From positions 1 to 9,347 of the forward strand of contig CALXQF010000039.1 in assembly GCA_944390505.1 (NCBI GenBank): DNA of 9,347 nucleotides, read 5' to 3'. A program made the position numbers and the translations under genes. This DNA is from an uncultured Clostridia bacterium. GTDB taxonomy: Bacteria; Bacillota; Clostridia; TANB77; CAG-508. Under the pieces are notes generated by a model. The model was not told the origin of the DNA. It saw only the letters and a program-made list of their open reading frames with translations, and did not search any database. Below, piece after piece: positions 1 to 6,294 of this stretch (its first letter is position 1; the number at the start of each line of letters is the position of its first letter).

Positions 1-1
1 G

Positions 2-1057
2 AGAATCAATGGAATTATTTTGAGTACTATTTTAGAATTATTTTGGATTAGGTTTTATTTAGCAATTTTCAAAATTCCTTATGAATCCGTAATGACTGTT
101 CCATTATATCGCCTTCTATTTACTGGTGGAATTTATTTATGTGTTTATATTGTTTATAGAATTATTAAATATTTTAAAATTCATATTAATTTAGAAAATA
201 TGAATAAGAAAAGTAAAATTTTATTTATTGTTAATACTTTACTTGGTATATTAGCAATCGTAACTCAATTTTACTTAATTACATTTTATAGTGATACTAT
301 GCCAATTTTCATTATATTAACTAGTATCATAAGTTTATTTGCTTATTTCTTTATTAGTATTTATAGTTTATTAAATACAGCCAAATTAGAAACTACTTCT
401 CAAAATTTAGAAGAAGCACAATTATATAATAAAACATTAATTTTACTTCATGATAGTATGAGAGGTTTTAAACATGATTTTCATAATATTGTACAAGGAA
501 TTGGTGGTTATATTGAAACAGAGAATATGGAAGGATTAAAAAATTATTATTCTCAATTATTAAAAGATTGTAATCGTGTTAATAACTTGACTGCATTAAA
601 TCCAACTTTAATTAACAATCCTGCTATTTATAATATTATGGCTGCCAAATATCATAAAGCTGATGGTATTGGTGTACAAATTACTTTAGGGATTTTTATG
701 GATTTGAATGAAATTGAAAAATACATGAAAATTTATGAATTTACTAGAATTTTAGGAATTCTAATGGATAATGCTATTGAAGCTGCTTCTGAATGTGAAG
801 AAAAAATGATTCAAGTCAATTTTAGAAAAGAAGAAAACCGTAATCGAATTCTGATGGTTATAGAAAATACTTATTTAAATAAAGATATTGATACAGAGCG
901 CATTTTTGAGAAAGATTTTTCTACCAAATCTAAGAAAACGAATAGTGGACTTGGCTTATGGGAAGTACGACAAATTTTGAAAAAGAACAATAATTTAAAT
1001 TTATTTACCACTAAAAATGAAGAATTTTTTATACAGCAATTTGAAATATATTATTAA
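2..1057 (+). CDS. agrC: AgrC-type GHKL sensor histidine kinase, 5' end cut by window edge
   Basis: Membrane receptor kinase of the Agr quorum-sensing type, expected to sense the cyclic AgrD-derived peptide and phosphorylate a LytTR response regulator. Counting from the TTG at 20, hydrophobic segments lie at about residues 27-50, 65-90 and 95-118. A DHp-like helix carries the HDFHN motif with candidate phospho-acceptor His152, then a GHKL ATPase domain with N-box DNAIEA (250-255) and G-box NSGLGL (308-313). This atypical H-box followed by an N-box with IEAA is characteristic of the AgrC/HPK10 family. The frame is open to the first base, no ATG or ribosome binding site fits near 20, and AgrC proteins are usually about 430 residues with 5-7 membrane spans. 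I therefore call it truncated by the window, not a short gene. It converges on agrD/agrB and ends just before a shared terminator. The pairing with that agrBD is inferred from proximity. Confidence 0.9.
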   Translation, partial: RINGIILSTILELFWIRFYLAIFKIPYESVMTVPLYRLLFTGGIYLCVYIVYRIIKYFKIHINLENMNKKSKILFIVNTLLGILAIVTQFYLITFYSDTMPIFIILTSIISLFAYFFISIYSLLNTAKLETTSQNLEEAQLYNKTLILLHDSMRGFKHDFHNIVQGIGGYIETENMEGLKNYYSQLLKDCNRVNNLTALNPTLINNPAIYNIMAAKYHKADGIGVQITLGIFMDLNEIEKYMKIYEFTRILGILMDNAIEAASECEEKMIQVNFRKEENRNRILMVIENTYLNKDIDTERIFEKDFSTKSKKTNSGLGLWEVRQILKKNNNLNLFTTKNEEFFIQQFEIYY

Positions 1058-1059
1058 AT

Positions 1060-1098
1060 AAAAGTGAACTCTTTTCAAAGGGTTCACTTCTATTTTTT
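1060..1098. terminator. Intrinsic terminator between agrC and agrD, probably bidirectional
   Basis: Arms AAGTGAAC (1062-1069) and GTTCACTT (1082-1089) pair perfectly. The stem extends inward through a G-T wobble to a small TTCA loop. On the plus strand it is followed by CTATTTTTT, just after the agrC stop. On the minus strand the hairpin is followed by TTTATTT, 40 bp past the agrD stop. It can serve both converging units. Confidence 0.85.
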
Positions 1099-1138
1099 AA
1101 TGTTTTAAGGAAATATTTTTATTTTATCGTTTTTTGAA

Positions 1139-1258
1139 CTAATCTTTTTTTATTAATGATGCTGGCATTTTTGGTTGATGTGCAATTCCAAATAACCAAC
1201 ATGCAGTATTAGTAGATTTTGCATATTTTTCTGCAACTTTTGCTAATAATTTTAACAT
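1139..1258 (-). CDS. agrD: AgrD-type cyclic lactone autoinducer propeptide (39 aa)
   Basis: Precursor of a secreted cyclic peptide signal, cut and cyclised at the membrane by AgrB. The minus strand reads ATG at 1258 to TAG at 1139. The parts are an amphipathic basic N-terminus (MLKLLAKVAEKYAKS), a core around Cys20 (NTACWLFGIA), and an acidic/basic tail HQPKMPASLIKKD. The single Cys, aromatic/hydrophobic core and following HQPxxP are hallmarks of clostridial AgrD peptides. An AGGAGGT ribosome binding site (1272-1266) lies 7 nt before the ATG. It follows agrB by 73 bp on the same strand. By analogy with the usual five-member thiolactone, the ring would be Cys20-Trp-Leu-Phe-Gly24. A larger ring ending at Ala26, just before HQP, is also possible. 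The exact signal is inference; the family call is secure from motif, size and neighbour. Confidence 0.92.
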   Translation of the reverse strand: MLKLLAKVAEKYAKSTNTACWLFGIAHQPKMPASLIKKD

Positions 1259-1331
1259 TTGTGTTACCTCCTAAAATTTTTTTATATAATAAGCATTTGC
1301 CGGCAATGCATATTAACATATTGGATGATTT

Positions 1332-1940
1332 TTAAGAATATACTTCATATCCATATTTATTGTTGGTCAGCTTATACGCAATTGGTGTTAATGTTAAATT
1401 TTGTAAAAAGATTCCATAAATAAACATATAACTAATAATGTGGTCCGGAATAAATAATATAATAGTTAGTAAAATAGCTAACCAAATATAAGCTCTTATT
1501 TTTTTTGCTTTTCTATCTTTTTTTGATAATATCGGAATGTTTTCTGTATCTGCTGGTACATATTTTGCAATAAATATAATACTCATAACTGCTAAAACAC
1601 TAATCATACTATAAAAAATTATATTATTTGTTATTATAATTGTTTTGGCTAATAAAATTGGTACTAAGTATAAAATAGTAGTTGTTATCATACAACCAGT
1701 ATGAGTTTTTAAATGAAATCCTCCTGTTGCACCACGATATGGTGCTAATAGAAAGAACATGATTACTGTATACCAACCAATTCCCAACAAAAAGCCAATA
1801 ATTATTAATAAGATAATTTTTGGAATCTCTCCTATTAACAGTCTGACACCAAATTCTATTACAACCTCTTTTTCTTCATTCATATCTTCTATTTTTTCTT
1901 TTATCTTTTTTATCACATAATCACATAACTTATCTATCAT
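1332..1940 (-). CDS. agrB: AgrB-family accessory gene regulator peptidase
   Basis: Integral membrane cysteine peptidase that removes the AgrD tail and forms the thiolactone. From the ATG at 1940 the protein has 202 residues, the usual AgrB size (about 190-210). The catalytic region reads RGATGGFHLKTHTGC, with His76 and Cys83 seven residues apart as in staphylococcal AgrB (His77/Cys84). The second conserved motif PADTENIPI is at 129-137. About five or six hydrophobic segments surround these motifs, and the start is basic and amphipathic. I chose 1940 because AGGGAAAAA precedes it directly. The in-frame TTG at 1952 overlaps that ribosome binding site and has none of its own, and would add four residues. 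It is first of an agrB-agrD unit that converges on agrC. Confidence 0.93.
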   Translation of the reverse strand: MIDKLCDYVIKKIKEKIEDMNEEKEVVIEFGVRLLIGEIPKIILLIIIGFLLGIGWYTVIMFFLLAPYRGATGGFHLKTHTGCMITTTILYLVPILLAKTIIITNNIIFYSMISVLAVMSIIFIAKYVPADTENIPILSKKDRKAKKIRAYIWLAILLTIILFIPDHIISYMFIYGIFLQNLTLTPIAYKLTNNKYGYEVYS

Positions 1941-1977
1941 TTTTTCCCTCAATTTTTAAACTAGTTTGATTCTATAC

Positions 1978-1994
1978 TTTTCATAAAATGAAAA
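1978..1994. repeat. 17-bp palindrome upstream of agrB
   Basis: TTTTCAT (1978-1984) and ATGAAAA (1988-1994) form perfect 7-bp arms around AAA, about 38 bp before the agrB start. It could be an operator or a short leader hairpin. AgrA-type regulators bind direct repeats rather than palindromes, so it is not an obvious AgrA site. Short AT-rich palindromes also occur by chance here. Confidence 0.3.
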
Positions 1995-2011
1995 ATAACT
2001 TTATTTATTAA

Positions 2012-2041
2012 AACATAGAAAAGCTTTGCGAAATTTGTCAT
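2012..2041 (-). promoter_or_regulatory. Weak candidate promoter for agrBD
   Basis: On the minus strand ATGACA (2041-2036, five of six matches to TTGACA) is followed after 18 nt by TATGTT (2017-2012, four of six matches to TATAAT). It lies about 70 bp before the agrB start in the only sizeable non-coding stretch upstream. Another TATAGA, nearer the gene, lacks a good -35. A weak core promoter would fit an activated gene, but this is a low-certainty call. Confidence 0.3.
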
Positions 2042-2132
2042 TTTTTGTTTTATTATGTATATTGTTGTTTTTATATAATCTATACTAAAGCAGGCTATTC
2101 TCATGCATTCTGTTTAAAAGATAGTTTAAAAC

Positions 2133-2175
2133 ACCAAAAAACAGTTTGAATATTTCTCATTTATTCAAACTGTTT
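2133..2175 (-). terminator. Intrinsic terminator after the RluA-family gene
   Basis: Perfect 14-bp arms, AAACAGTTTGAATA (2139-2152) and TATTCAAACTGTTT (2162-2175), enclose a 9-nt loop. Read on the minus strand, the hairpin starts 14 nt after the pseudouridine synthase stop and is followed by a T-rich tract (TTTGGTGTTTT). It closes the minus-strand unit and separates it from agrBD. Confidence 0.88.
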
Positions 2176-2188
2176 CTTGGTTAGTTAT

Positions 2189-2875
2189 TCATAGTTTAAT
2201 ATCTTCTAAAATCTTCCAACTTCCTATTTTTTCTGGAATAGAAGAGAATATCATCCACTCTTTGGTAATAGGATGTTGTAGTACTAGTTGGTAAGCCCAA
2301 AGTGCAATTTGCTTTCCATGACCTCTTCCTCCATATTTCTGATCTCCATAAATACTATGATTTCTACTAGATAATTGCACTCTAATTTGATGATGTCTTC
2401 CTGTATGTAATAAAATTTTTAATACTGATAAGTTGATTTCTGGCTCATATTTTAACACTTCATATTCTAAAATTGCTAGTTTGCTATTCTTAGTTTCTTT
2501 TTTTACTACTTTACTTGTATTTTTTTGCTCATTTTTCCATAAATAATCTTGTAGTTCTCCTTTATTTGTTTCCATTTTGCCATTACAGATGACCAAATAT
2601 ATTTTTTGAAATTGCTTTTCTCTTACTTGCTCACTTAATCTTGCTGCCGCTTTAGAAGTTTTAGCAAATACCATTACTCCTCCTACTGGTCTATCTAATC
2701 GATGAATTAATCCAACATATACATTTCCTGGTTTTTGATACTTTTCTTTTAAATATTCTTTTACCATTGTTAGCAAATCAATATCTCCTGTTTTATCTCC
2801 TTGTGATGGAATATTTACTGGCTTTTCTACTACTATTATATGATTATCTTCATAAAGTACTTTAAATTGCACCAT
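2189..2875 (-). CDS. RluA-family RNA pseudouridine synthase
   Basis: Isomerises specific uridines to pseudouridine in rRNA or tRNA in the cytoplasm. The 228-residue protein has the family catalytic motif HRLDRPVGG, with Asp61 as the nucleophile, and the later motif LLHTGRHHQIRVQL around Arg165 with IYGDQKYGG. There is no N-terminal S4 RNA-binding domain: the catalytic domain begins at once (VLYEDNHIIVVEKPVNIPSQ), as in RluA and TruC rather than RluC/RluD. The ATG at 2875 is preceded by AGAGGATAAA, a good ribosome binding site. It follows the methyltransferase by 91 bp on the same strand and ends in a strong terminator, so it is probably last in that unit. The target base cannot be told from sequence. 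Confidence 0.92.
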   Translation of the reverse strand: MVQFKVLYEDNHIIVVEKPVNIPSQGDKTGDIDLLTMVKEYLKEKYQKPGNVYVGLIHRLDRPVGGVMVFAKTSKAAARLSEQVREKQFQKIYLVICNGKMETNKGELQDYLWKNEQKNTSKVVKKETKNSKLAILEYEVLKYEPEINLSVLKILLHTGRHHQIRVQLSSRNHSIYGDQKYGGRGHGKQIALWAYQLVLQHPITKEWMIFSSIPEKIGSWKILEDIKL

Positions 2876-2966
2876 TTTATCCTCTTTCCCTTTTTCAATT
2901 GATTATTTTAATTTTTATTTTTCTTCCCATCTGTTACAAAATAATGATTTTACTTAATTCATTTGT

Positions 2967-3884
2967 TCAAACTCTATCTTTATTATCTAGCGACTCCCAT
3001 CTTCCATAAATTCCACATGGTAATACAATAGATGAACCAGTCATCGGAAGACCTAATTCTCCGCATGATACACTTCCGTGATACTGCTTTGGTATTGATA
3101 ATTGTAATAAATTTTGTAATACTATACTTGAAATACCAGTAGTATAAGAATTAATCAAAAAGAATAGTGGATTATCAGACAACACCTTGCAACATAGTTC
3201 TACTAATTCTGGTAAATTTTCTTCAAACTTCCATACCTCACCATTAGTTCCTCTTCCATAAGAAGGTGGATCCATAATAATGGCATCATATTGGTTTCCT
3301 CTTCTAATTTCTCTATTAACAAATTTAATAACATCATCTACAATATATCGTACAGGTCTATTTTCTAATCCAGATTCTTTCATATTTTCTTTTGCCCAGG
3401 CTACCATTCCTTTGGAACTATCTACATGGCAAACAGAAGCACCAGCATAACTACATGCAACTGTTGCTCCTCCTGTATAAGCAAATAAGTTTAATACCTT
3501 AATTGGTCTTTTGGCTTTTTGAATTTTTGCAATCATCCAATCCCAGTTAACTGCCTGCTCTGGAAATAATCCTGTATGTTTGAACCCCATAGGTTTAATC
3601 AAAAAACTTAAATCTTTATATTGTATTTTCCAACTCTGTAGTACATTTTTTTGATATTCCCATTTTCCTCCTCCTGTGGAACTTCTATGATATTTTGCAT
3701 TAGCATTCTTCCATTTTTGTGGAAAACATGGATTTTTCCAAATAATTTGTGGGTCTGGTCTAATTAAAACAATGTCCTTCCACTTTTCTAATTTTTCTCC
3801 ATTTGCCATATCTAATATTTCATAATCTTTCCAATCTTTTGCTACATTCATTTTTACTTTATTTGCATCATTCTTAAAATGCAA
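2967..3884 (-). CDS. Class I SAM-dependent methyltransferase, RlmI/RlmK-like
   Basis: Transfers methyl from S-adenosylmethionine, most likely to rRNA cytosine or guanine by resemblance to the RlmI/RlmK group; the substrate is inferred. Visible parts of the 305-residue form are an N-terminal region with DWKDYEILDMANGEKLEKW and IRPDPQIIW, the SAM-binding motif I VLNLFAYTGGATVA (130-143), the acidic Asp155 after strand 2, and motif IV DPPSYGRG (205-212), which marks base methyltransferases. There is no obvious PUA domain, so it is shorter than RlmI. The TTG start at 3884 has AGAAGGGAG close by, with a tight spacing. The ATG at 3851 would give a 294-residue form starting MNVAKDWKDYE, which I consider equally plausible because conserved-looking sequence begins there. 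It lies between the small membrane gene and the pseudouridine synthase, which supports an RNA-modification role. Confidence 0.88.
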   Translation of the reverse strand: MHFKNDANKVKMNVAKDWKDYEILDMANGEKLEKWKDIVLIRPDPQIIWKNPCFPQKWKNANAKYHRSSTGGGKWEYQKNVLQSWKIQYKDLSFLIKPMGFKHTGLFPEQAVNWDWMIAKIQKAKRPIKVLNLFAYTGGATVACSYAGASVCHVDSSKGMVAWAKENMKESGLENRPVRYIVDDVIKFVNREIRRGNQYDAIIMDPPSYGRGTNGEVWKFEENLPELVELCCKVLSDNPLFFLINSYTTGISSIVLQNLLQLSIPKQYHGSVSCGELGLPMTGSSIVLPCGIYGRWESLDNKDRV

Positions 3885-3926
3885 ATCTCCCTTCTTCTAT
3901 CTTATATATTTTAAATTTTACAGTTA

Positions 3927-4000
3927 GGATAACTACCTTATATTATTTTTATTAAAGTTTTAAGTTTGGGACACAGATAAAATAATATAAAGTAGTTACC
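3927..4000. repeat. Long imperfect inverted repeat in the gap before the methyltransferase gene
   Basis: Arm 3930-3949 (TAACTAC, C, TTATATTATTTT) and arm 3979-3998 (AAAATAATATAA, A, GTAGTTA) pair over 20 positions with one C/A mismatch. An outer GG/CC pair (3927-3928 with 3999-4000) adds to it across a one-base bulge. The loop is 29 nt. No T-run follows on either strand, so it is not a standard terminator. It fills most of the 133 bp between the small membrane gene and the methyltransferase and would fold in their shared transcript. It might also be the remnant of a small non-coding repeat element. Confidence 0.7.
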
Positions 4001-4017
4001 ATTATTGTAATCTTATT

Positions 4018-4227
4018 TTAAACTGTCTCTAGCAAGTTAATAAAGTGAAATACTAGCATTCCATCTATCATTGCTAAGATAAAGAATAAAACAATACTAG
4101 TTGTTATTATTTTATGTTTTTTCATTTTTTTTAATAGTTTTTTCACTCTACTTTTATTTTGAACATAAATTCTATTGTTCACTTCATCATAACGTACCCT
4201 TGCAATTAAATCTTTTGTATACTCCAT
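4018..4227 (-). CDS. Small single-span membrane protein, function unknown
   Basis: The 69-residue product is not one I recognise. Residues 1-39 are polar and strongly basic (KSRVKKLLKKMKKHK just before the membrane). Residues 40-64 form one hydrophobic helix (ITTSIVLFFILAMIDGMLVFHF), and a short tail NLLETV follows. The positive charges before the helix predict an N-terminus in the cytoplasm and the tail outside. Translation is well supported: GGAGGG lies 6 nt before the ATG at 4227. It sits 77 bp after uvrC on the same strand, with no terminator seen between, so it is probably co-transcribed. This is not evidence of a DNA-repair role. Confidence 0.75.
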   Translation of the reverse strand: MEYTKDLIARVRYDEVNNRIYVQNKSRVKKLLKKMKKHKIITTSIVLFFILAMIDGMLVFHFINLLETV

Positions 4228-4304
4228 AAAATCCCTCCATTCTATTTCTATTATATATATGCTATATTTTGGATTTTATGAAAAAAATCGTACTTTATTT
4301 TTCC

Positions 4305-6098
4305 CTATTTTTCGAGTGTTTTCTTAATTCTTTGTGCTAATTCTATAGTAATCCCATTCACTTCAGCTAATTGCTCGCAACTAGCATTTTTAATTCCTGA
4401 AATTGTTCCAAACCTTTTTAATAACTCTTTTTTTCTAACTTCTCCAATTCCTTCAATCGTATTTAAAGTAGATTCTGTTATCTGTTTATCCCTTAATTTT
4501 CTATGATAATTAATGGCTGTATCATGAATGCAATCTTGAAATGCTGTAATCACATTCATTAATTCTTCTGTTAGAGCAATTTCATTTCTATTTTCATCTA
4601 ACAATGCTCTCGTTCTGTGCTTTGAATTTTTGACCATTCCATACACAGGAATGGAAAGCCCTAGCTCTGCAATAGCTTGTTTTGCTGCTTTGATTTGTGT
4701 AATTCCTCCATCTACAAAAATGACATCAGGAAAATTTCCAAATGGTCCATCTGTTCTTTCCATAGAATGTCTTAATCTTCTTTTGATTACTTCCCATATA
4801 CATCTTGGGTCATCTTGTCCCAAAACAGTTTTAATTTGAAATTTACGAGATAAACTTTTATTCACTTCTCCATCTTTTAATACACACATGGCAGAAACAA
4901 TATACTTTCCTGCTAAATTAGAAATATCATATCCTTCTATCTTTCTTGGCAATTTAGGCAATTTTAATATTTCTTTTAATTCCATTACTGTACTTACTTT
5001 TTCTTTTTCTTTATTTTTTAAAGTAATGTCTGCATTTTTTTCTGCCATTTCTAATAGTCTTAATTTTTCGCCCTTTTGAGGAACTTTGATTTCTACTTTT
5101 CTTCCTGCCATTTGTGATAACCATTCTTCTAATAGTTCTTTATCTTCTATCTCTTCTTTTATCATAATTTTATTTGGTAGAACCATACTATCCATATAAT
5201 ATTGTTTAATAAAGTCATATAAGATTTCTTTATTTTTTTCATCTTGCAAATCTTCAAAAAAGTAGTGGCGTCTCTCTACCATTTTTCTATCACGAATCAT
5301 AAATAGTTCAACACATACTTGCATTTCACTTTTGGCAATTCCTATTACATCAATATCATATAAAGATATATTAGAAACTTTTTGTTTTTCTTCTGTTACT
5401 CTTTGAATTGCAATTTTTTTATCTCGCAACTCTGCTGCTTTTTCAAATTCTAGCTTATTAGCCGCTTCTCTAATTTCTTTATCTAGTACTTTTTCTATCC
5501 TTGCAATATTTCCCTCTAATAAACTCATAATTTGTACAATTTGTTCATGGTATTCTTCTTCTGTAATTTTTCCAATACAAGGTCCTGGGCATTTTTTAAT
5601 TTGATAATTTAAACAGCCACGAGTTCTTTCTTTAAAATTTTTACATTGTCTAATTTGAAAATAATTATTAATAAAATCCAACATTTCTTTTGCATTTCCA
5701 CTACTAGCATATGGTCCATAATATTTTGCACCATCATTTAAAATTTTCCTTGTTAGGTATACATTGGGGAATTTGGACTTCATGTCGATTTTAATATAAG
5801 GATAAGTTTTATCATCTTTTAATAAAACATTAAATTTTGGCATATTTTTTTTAATTAAATTACATTCTAAAATTAGTGCTTCTGATTCATTATCAGTCAC
5901 AATATATTCAAAATGATCCACCAAAGAGACCATATTTTCAATTCTCTTTGTTTTACGATTCTTTCTAAAGTACTGCCTTACTCTTTTTCTTAAAGATATC
6001 GCTTTTCCAACATAAATAATATGGTCATCTTTATCTTTCATAATATATACTCCAGGTTTATCTGGTAATTTTTTCAATTCTTTTTCTATGTTAAACAA
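4305..6098 (-). CDS. uvrC: UvrABC excinuclease subunit C
   Basis: Nuclease that cuts DNA on both sides of a bulky lesion after UvrA/UvrB recognition. The 597 residues show a full-length UvrC: the GIY-YIG domain (residues 14-90, PGVYIM and IIYVGK) for the 3' cut; four cysteines C152, C162, C170 and C174 in the spacing known for the UvrC iron-sulfur cluster; the UVR helix pair (about 202-237, LEFEKAAELRD) that binds UvrB; the RNase H-like domain for the 5' cut with D391 (GYDISN), D463 (FVDGG) and H525; and C-terminal helix-hairpin-helix motifs (about 545-595). The start is TTG at 6098, with GGGAG 8-9 nt upstream; no ATG fits. It leads a minus-strand unit from the promoter at 6124-6152. The sequence around H525 reads QDCIHDTAINYHR, where most UvrC proteins have a DEAHRFAI-like segment. 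Confidence 0.97.
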   Translation of the reverse strand: MFNIEKELKKLPDKPGVYIMKDKDDHIIYVGKAISLRKRVRQYFRKNRKTKRIENMVSLVDHFEYIVTDNESEALILECNLIKKNMPKFNVLLKDDKTYPYIKIDMKSKFPNVYLTRKILNDGAKYYGPYASSGNAKEMLDFINNYFQIRQCKNFKERTRGCLNYQIKKCPGPCIGKITEEEYHEQIVQIMSLLEGNIARIEKVLDKEIREAANKLEFEKAAELRDKKIAIQRVTEEKQKVSNISLYDIDVIGIAKSEMQVCVELFMIRDRKMVERRHYFFEDLQDEKNKEILYDFIKQYYMDSMVLPNKIMIKEEIEDKELLEEWLSQMAGRKVEIKVPQKGEKLRLLEMAEKNADITLKNKEKEKVSTVMELKEILKLPKLPRKIEGYDISNLAGKYIVSAMCVLKDGEVNKSLSRKFQIKTVLGQDDPRCIWEVIKRRLRHSMERTDGPFGNFPDVIFVDGGITQIKAAKQAIAELGLSIPVYGMVKNSKHRTRALLDENRNEIALTEELMNVITAFQDCIHDTAINYHRKLRDKQITESTLNTIEGIGEVRKKELLKRFGTISGIKNASCEQLAEVNGITIELAQRIKKTLEK

Positions 6099-6123
6099 GG
6101 TGATTCTCCCTTCTTTCTTACTT

Positions 6124-6152
6124 ATTTTATCACATTTATTCCTTTATGACAA
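6124..6152 (-). promoter_or_regulatory. Vegetative (sigma-A type) promoter for the uvrC unit
   Basis: On the minus strand TTGTCA (6152-6147) and TAAAAT (6129-6124) each match five of six consensus bases and are 17 nt apart. Transcription would begin near 6117, leaving a leader of about 19 nt that holds just the ribosome binding site of uvrC. Confidence 0.75.
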
Positions 6153-6191
6153 TTTCATTTTGTACTTTTTTCTTGCATTCTATTCACTTTT

Positions 6192-6220
6192 TTGACACAT
6201 TTTTATTTTTGTAGTAATAT
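6192..6220 (+). promoter_or_regulatory. Vegetative (sigma-A type) promoter for glmS
   Basis: A perfect TTGACA (6192-6197) is followed by 17 nt and TAATAT (6215-6220, four of six matches). The -35 is only 39 bp from that of the divergent uvrC promoter. The transcript would start near 6227 and carry a leader of about 68 nt. Confidence 0.75.
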
Positions 6221-6236
6221 ATTATCATTAAAATAC

Positions 6237-6272
6237 ATACTACTAATTCAATCACTTATACTAGTAGTATAA
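6237..6272. promoter_or_regulatory. Overlapping inverted repeats in the glmS leader
   Basis: ATACTACTA (6237-6245) and TAGTAGTAT (6262-6270) are perfect 9-bp inverted arms with a 16-nt loop. The right arm also belongs to a second, smaller palindrome, TTATAC (6256-6261), five bases, GTATAA (6267-6272). The two hairpins exclude each other. They lie between the predicted transcription start and the AGGAGG site, so they may be an operator or a leader switch. No glmS ribozyme core is visible in this 70-nt leader. Confidence 0.5.
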
Positions 6273-6294
6273 ACATTATTAGGAGGTATATAAG

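Noticed and set aside
20..22. TTG at 20 as the true start of agrC
   Set aside because: There is no ribosome binding site before it, the frame stays open to the window edge, and the protein would lack the first membrane spans of its family.
1961..2041. 26-codon minus-strand frame just before agrB, a hydrophobic peptide of delta-hemolysin length
   Set aside because: It has no ribosome binding site, its ATG overlaps the candidate -35 of the agrB promoter, and frames of this size are common by chance in such AT-rich DNA.
2121..2149. ATAGTTTAA and ACAGTTTGA, resembling a pair of AgrA/LytTR direct repeats
   Set aside because: The second copy is part of the terminator arm, the spacing is 20 rather than 21 bp, and the pair lies some 180 bp from agrB beyond its likely promoter.
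4630..5079. Two plus-strand frames of 69 and 63 codons
   Set aside because: Both lie inside uvrC on the opposite strand, lack ribosome binding sites and have no recognisable features.
6221..6294. glmS ribozyme upstream of glmS
   Set aside because: The leader is about 68 nt, extremely AT-rich, and lacks the GC-rich core and pseudoknot length of that ribozyme.
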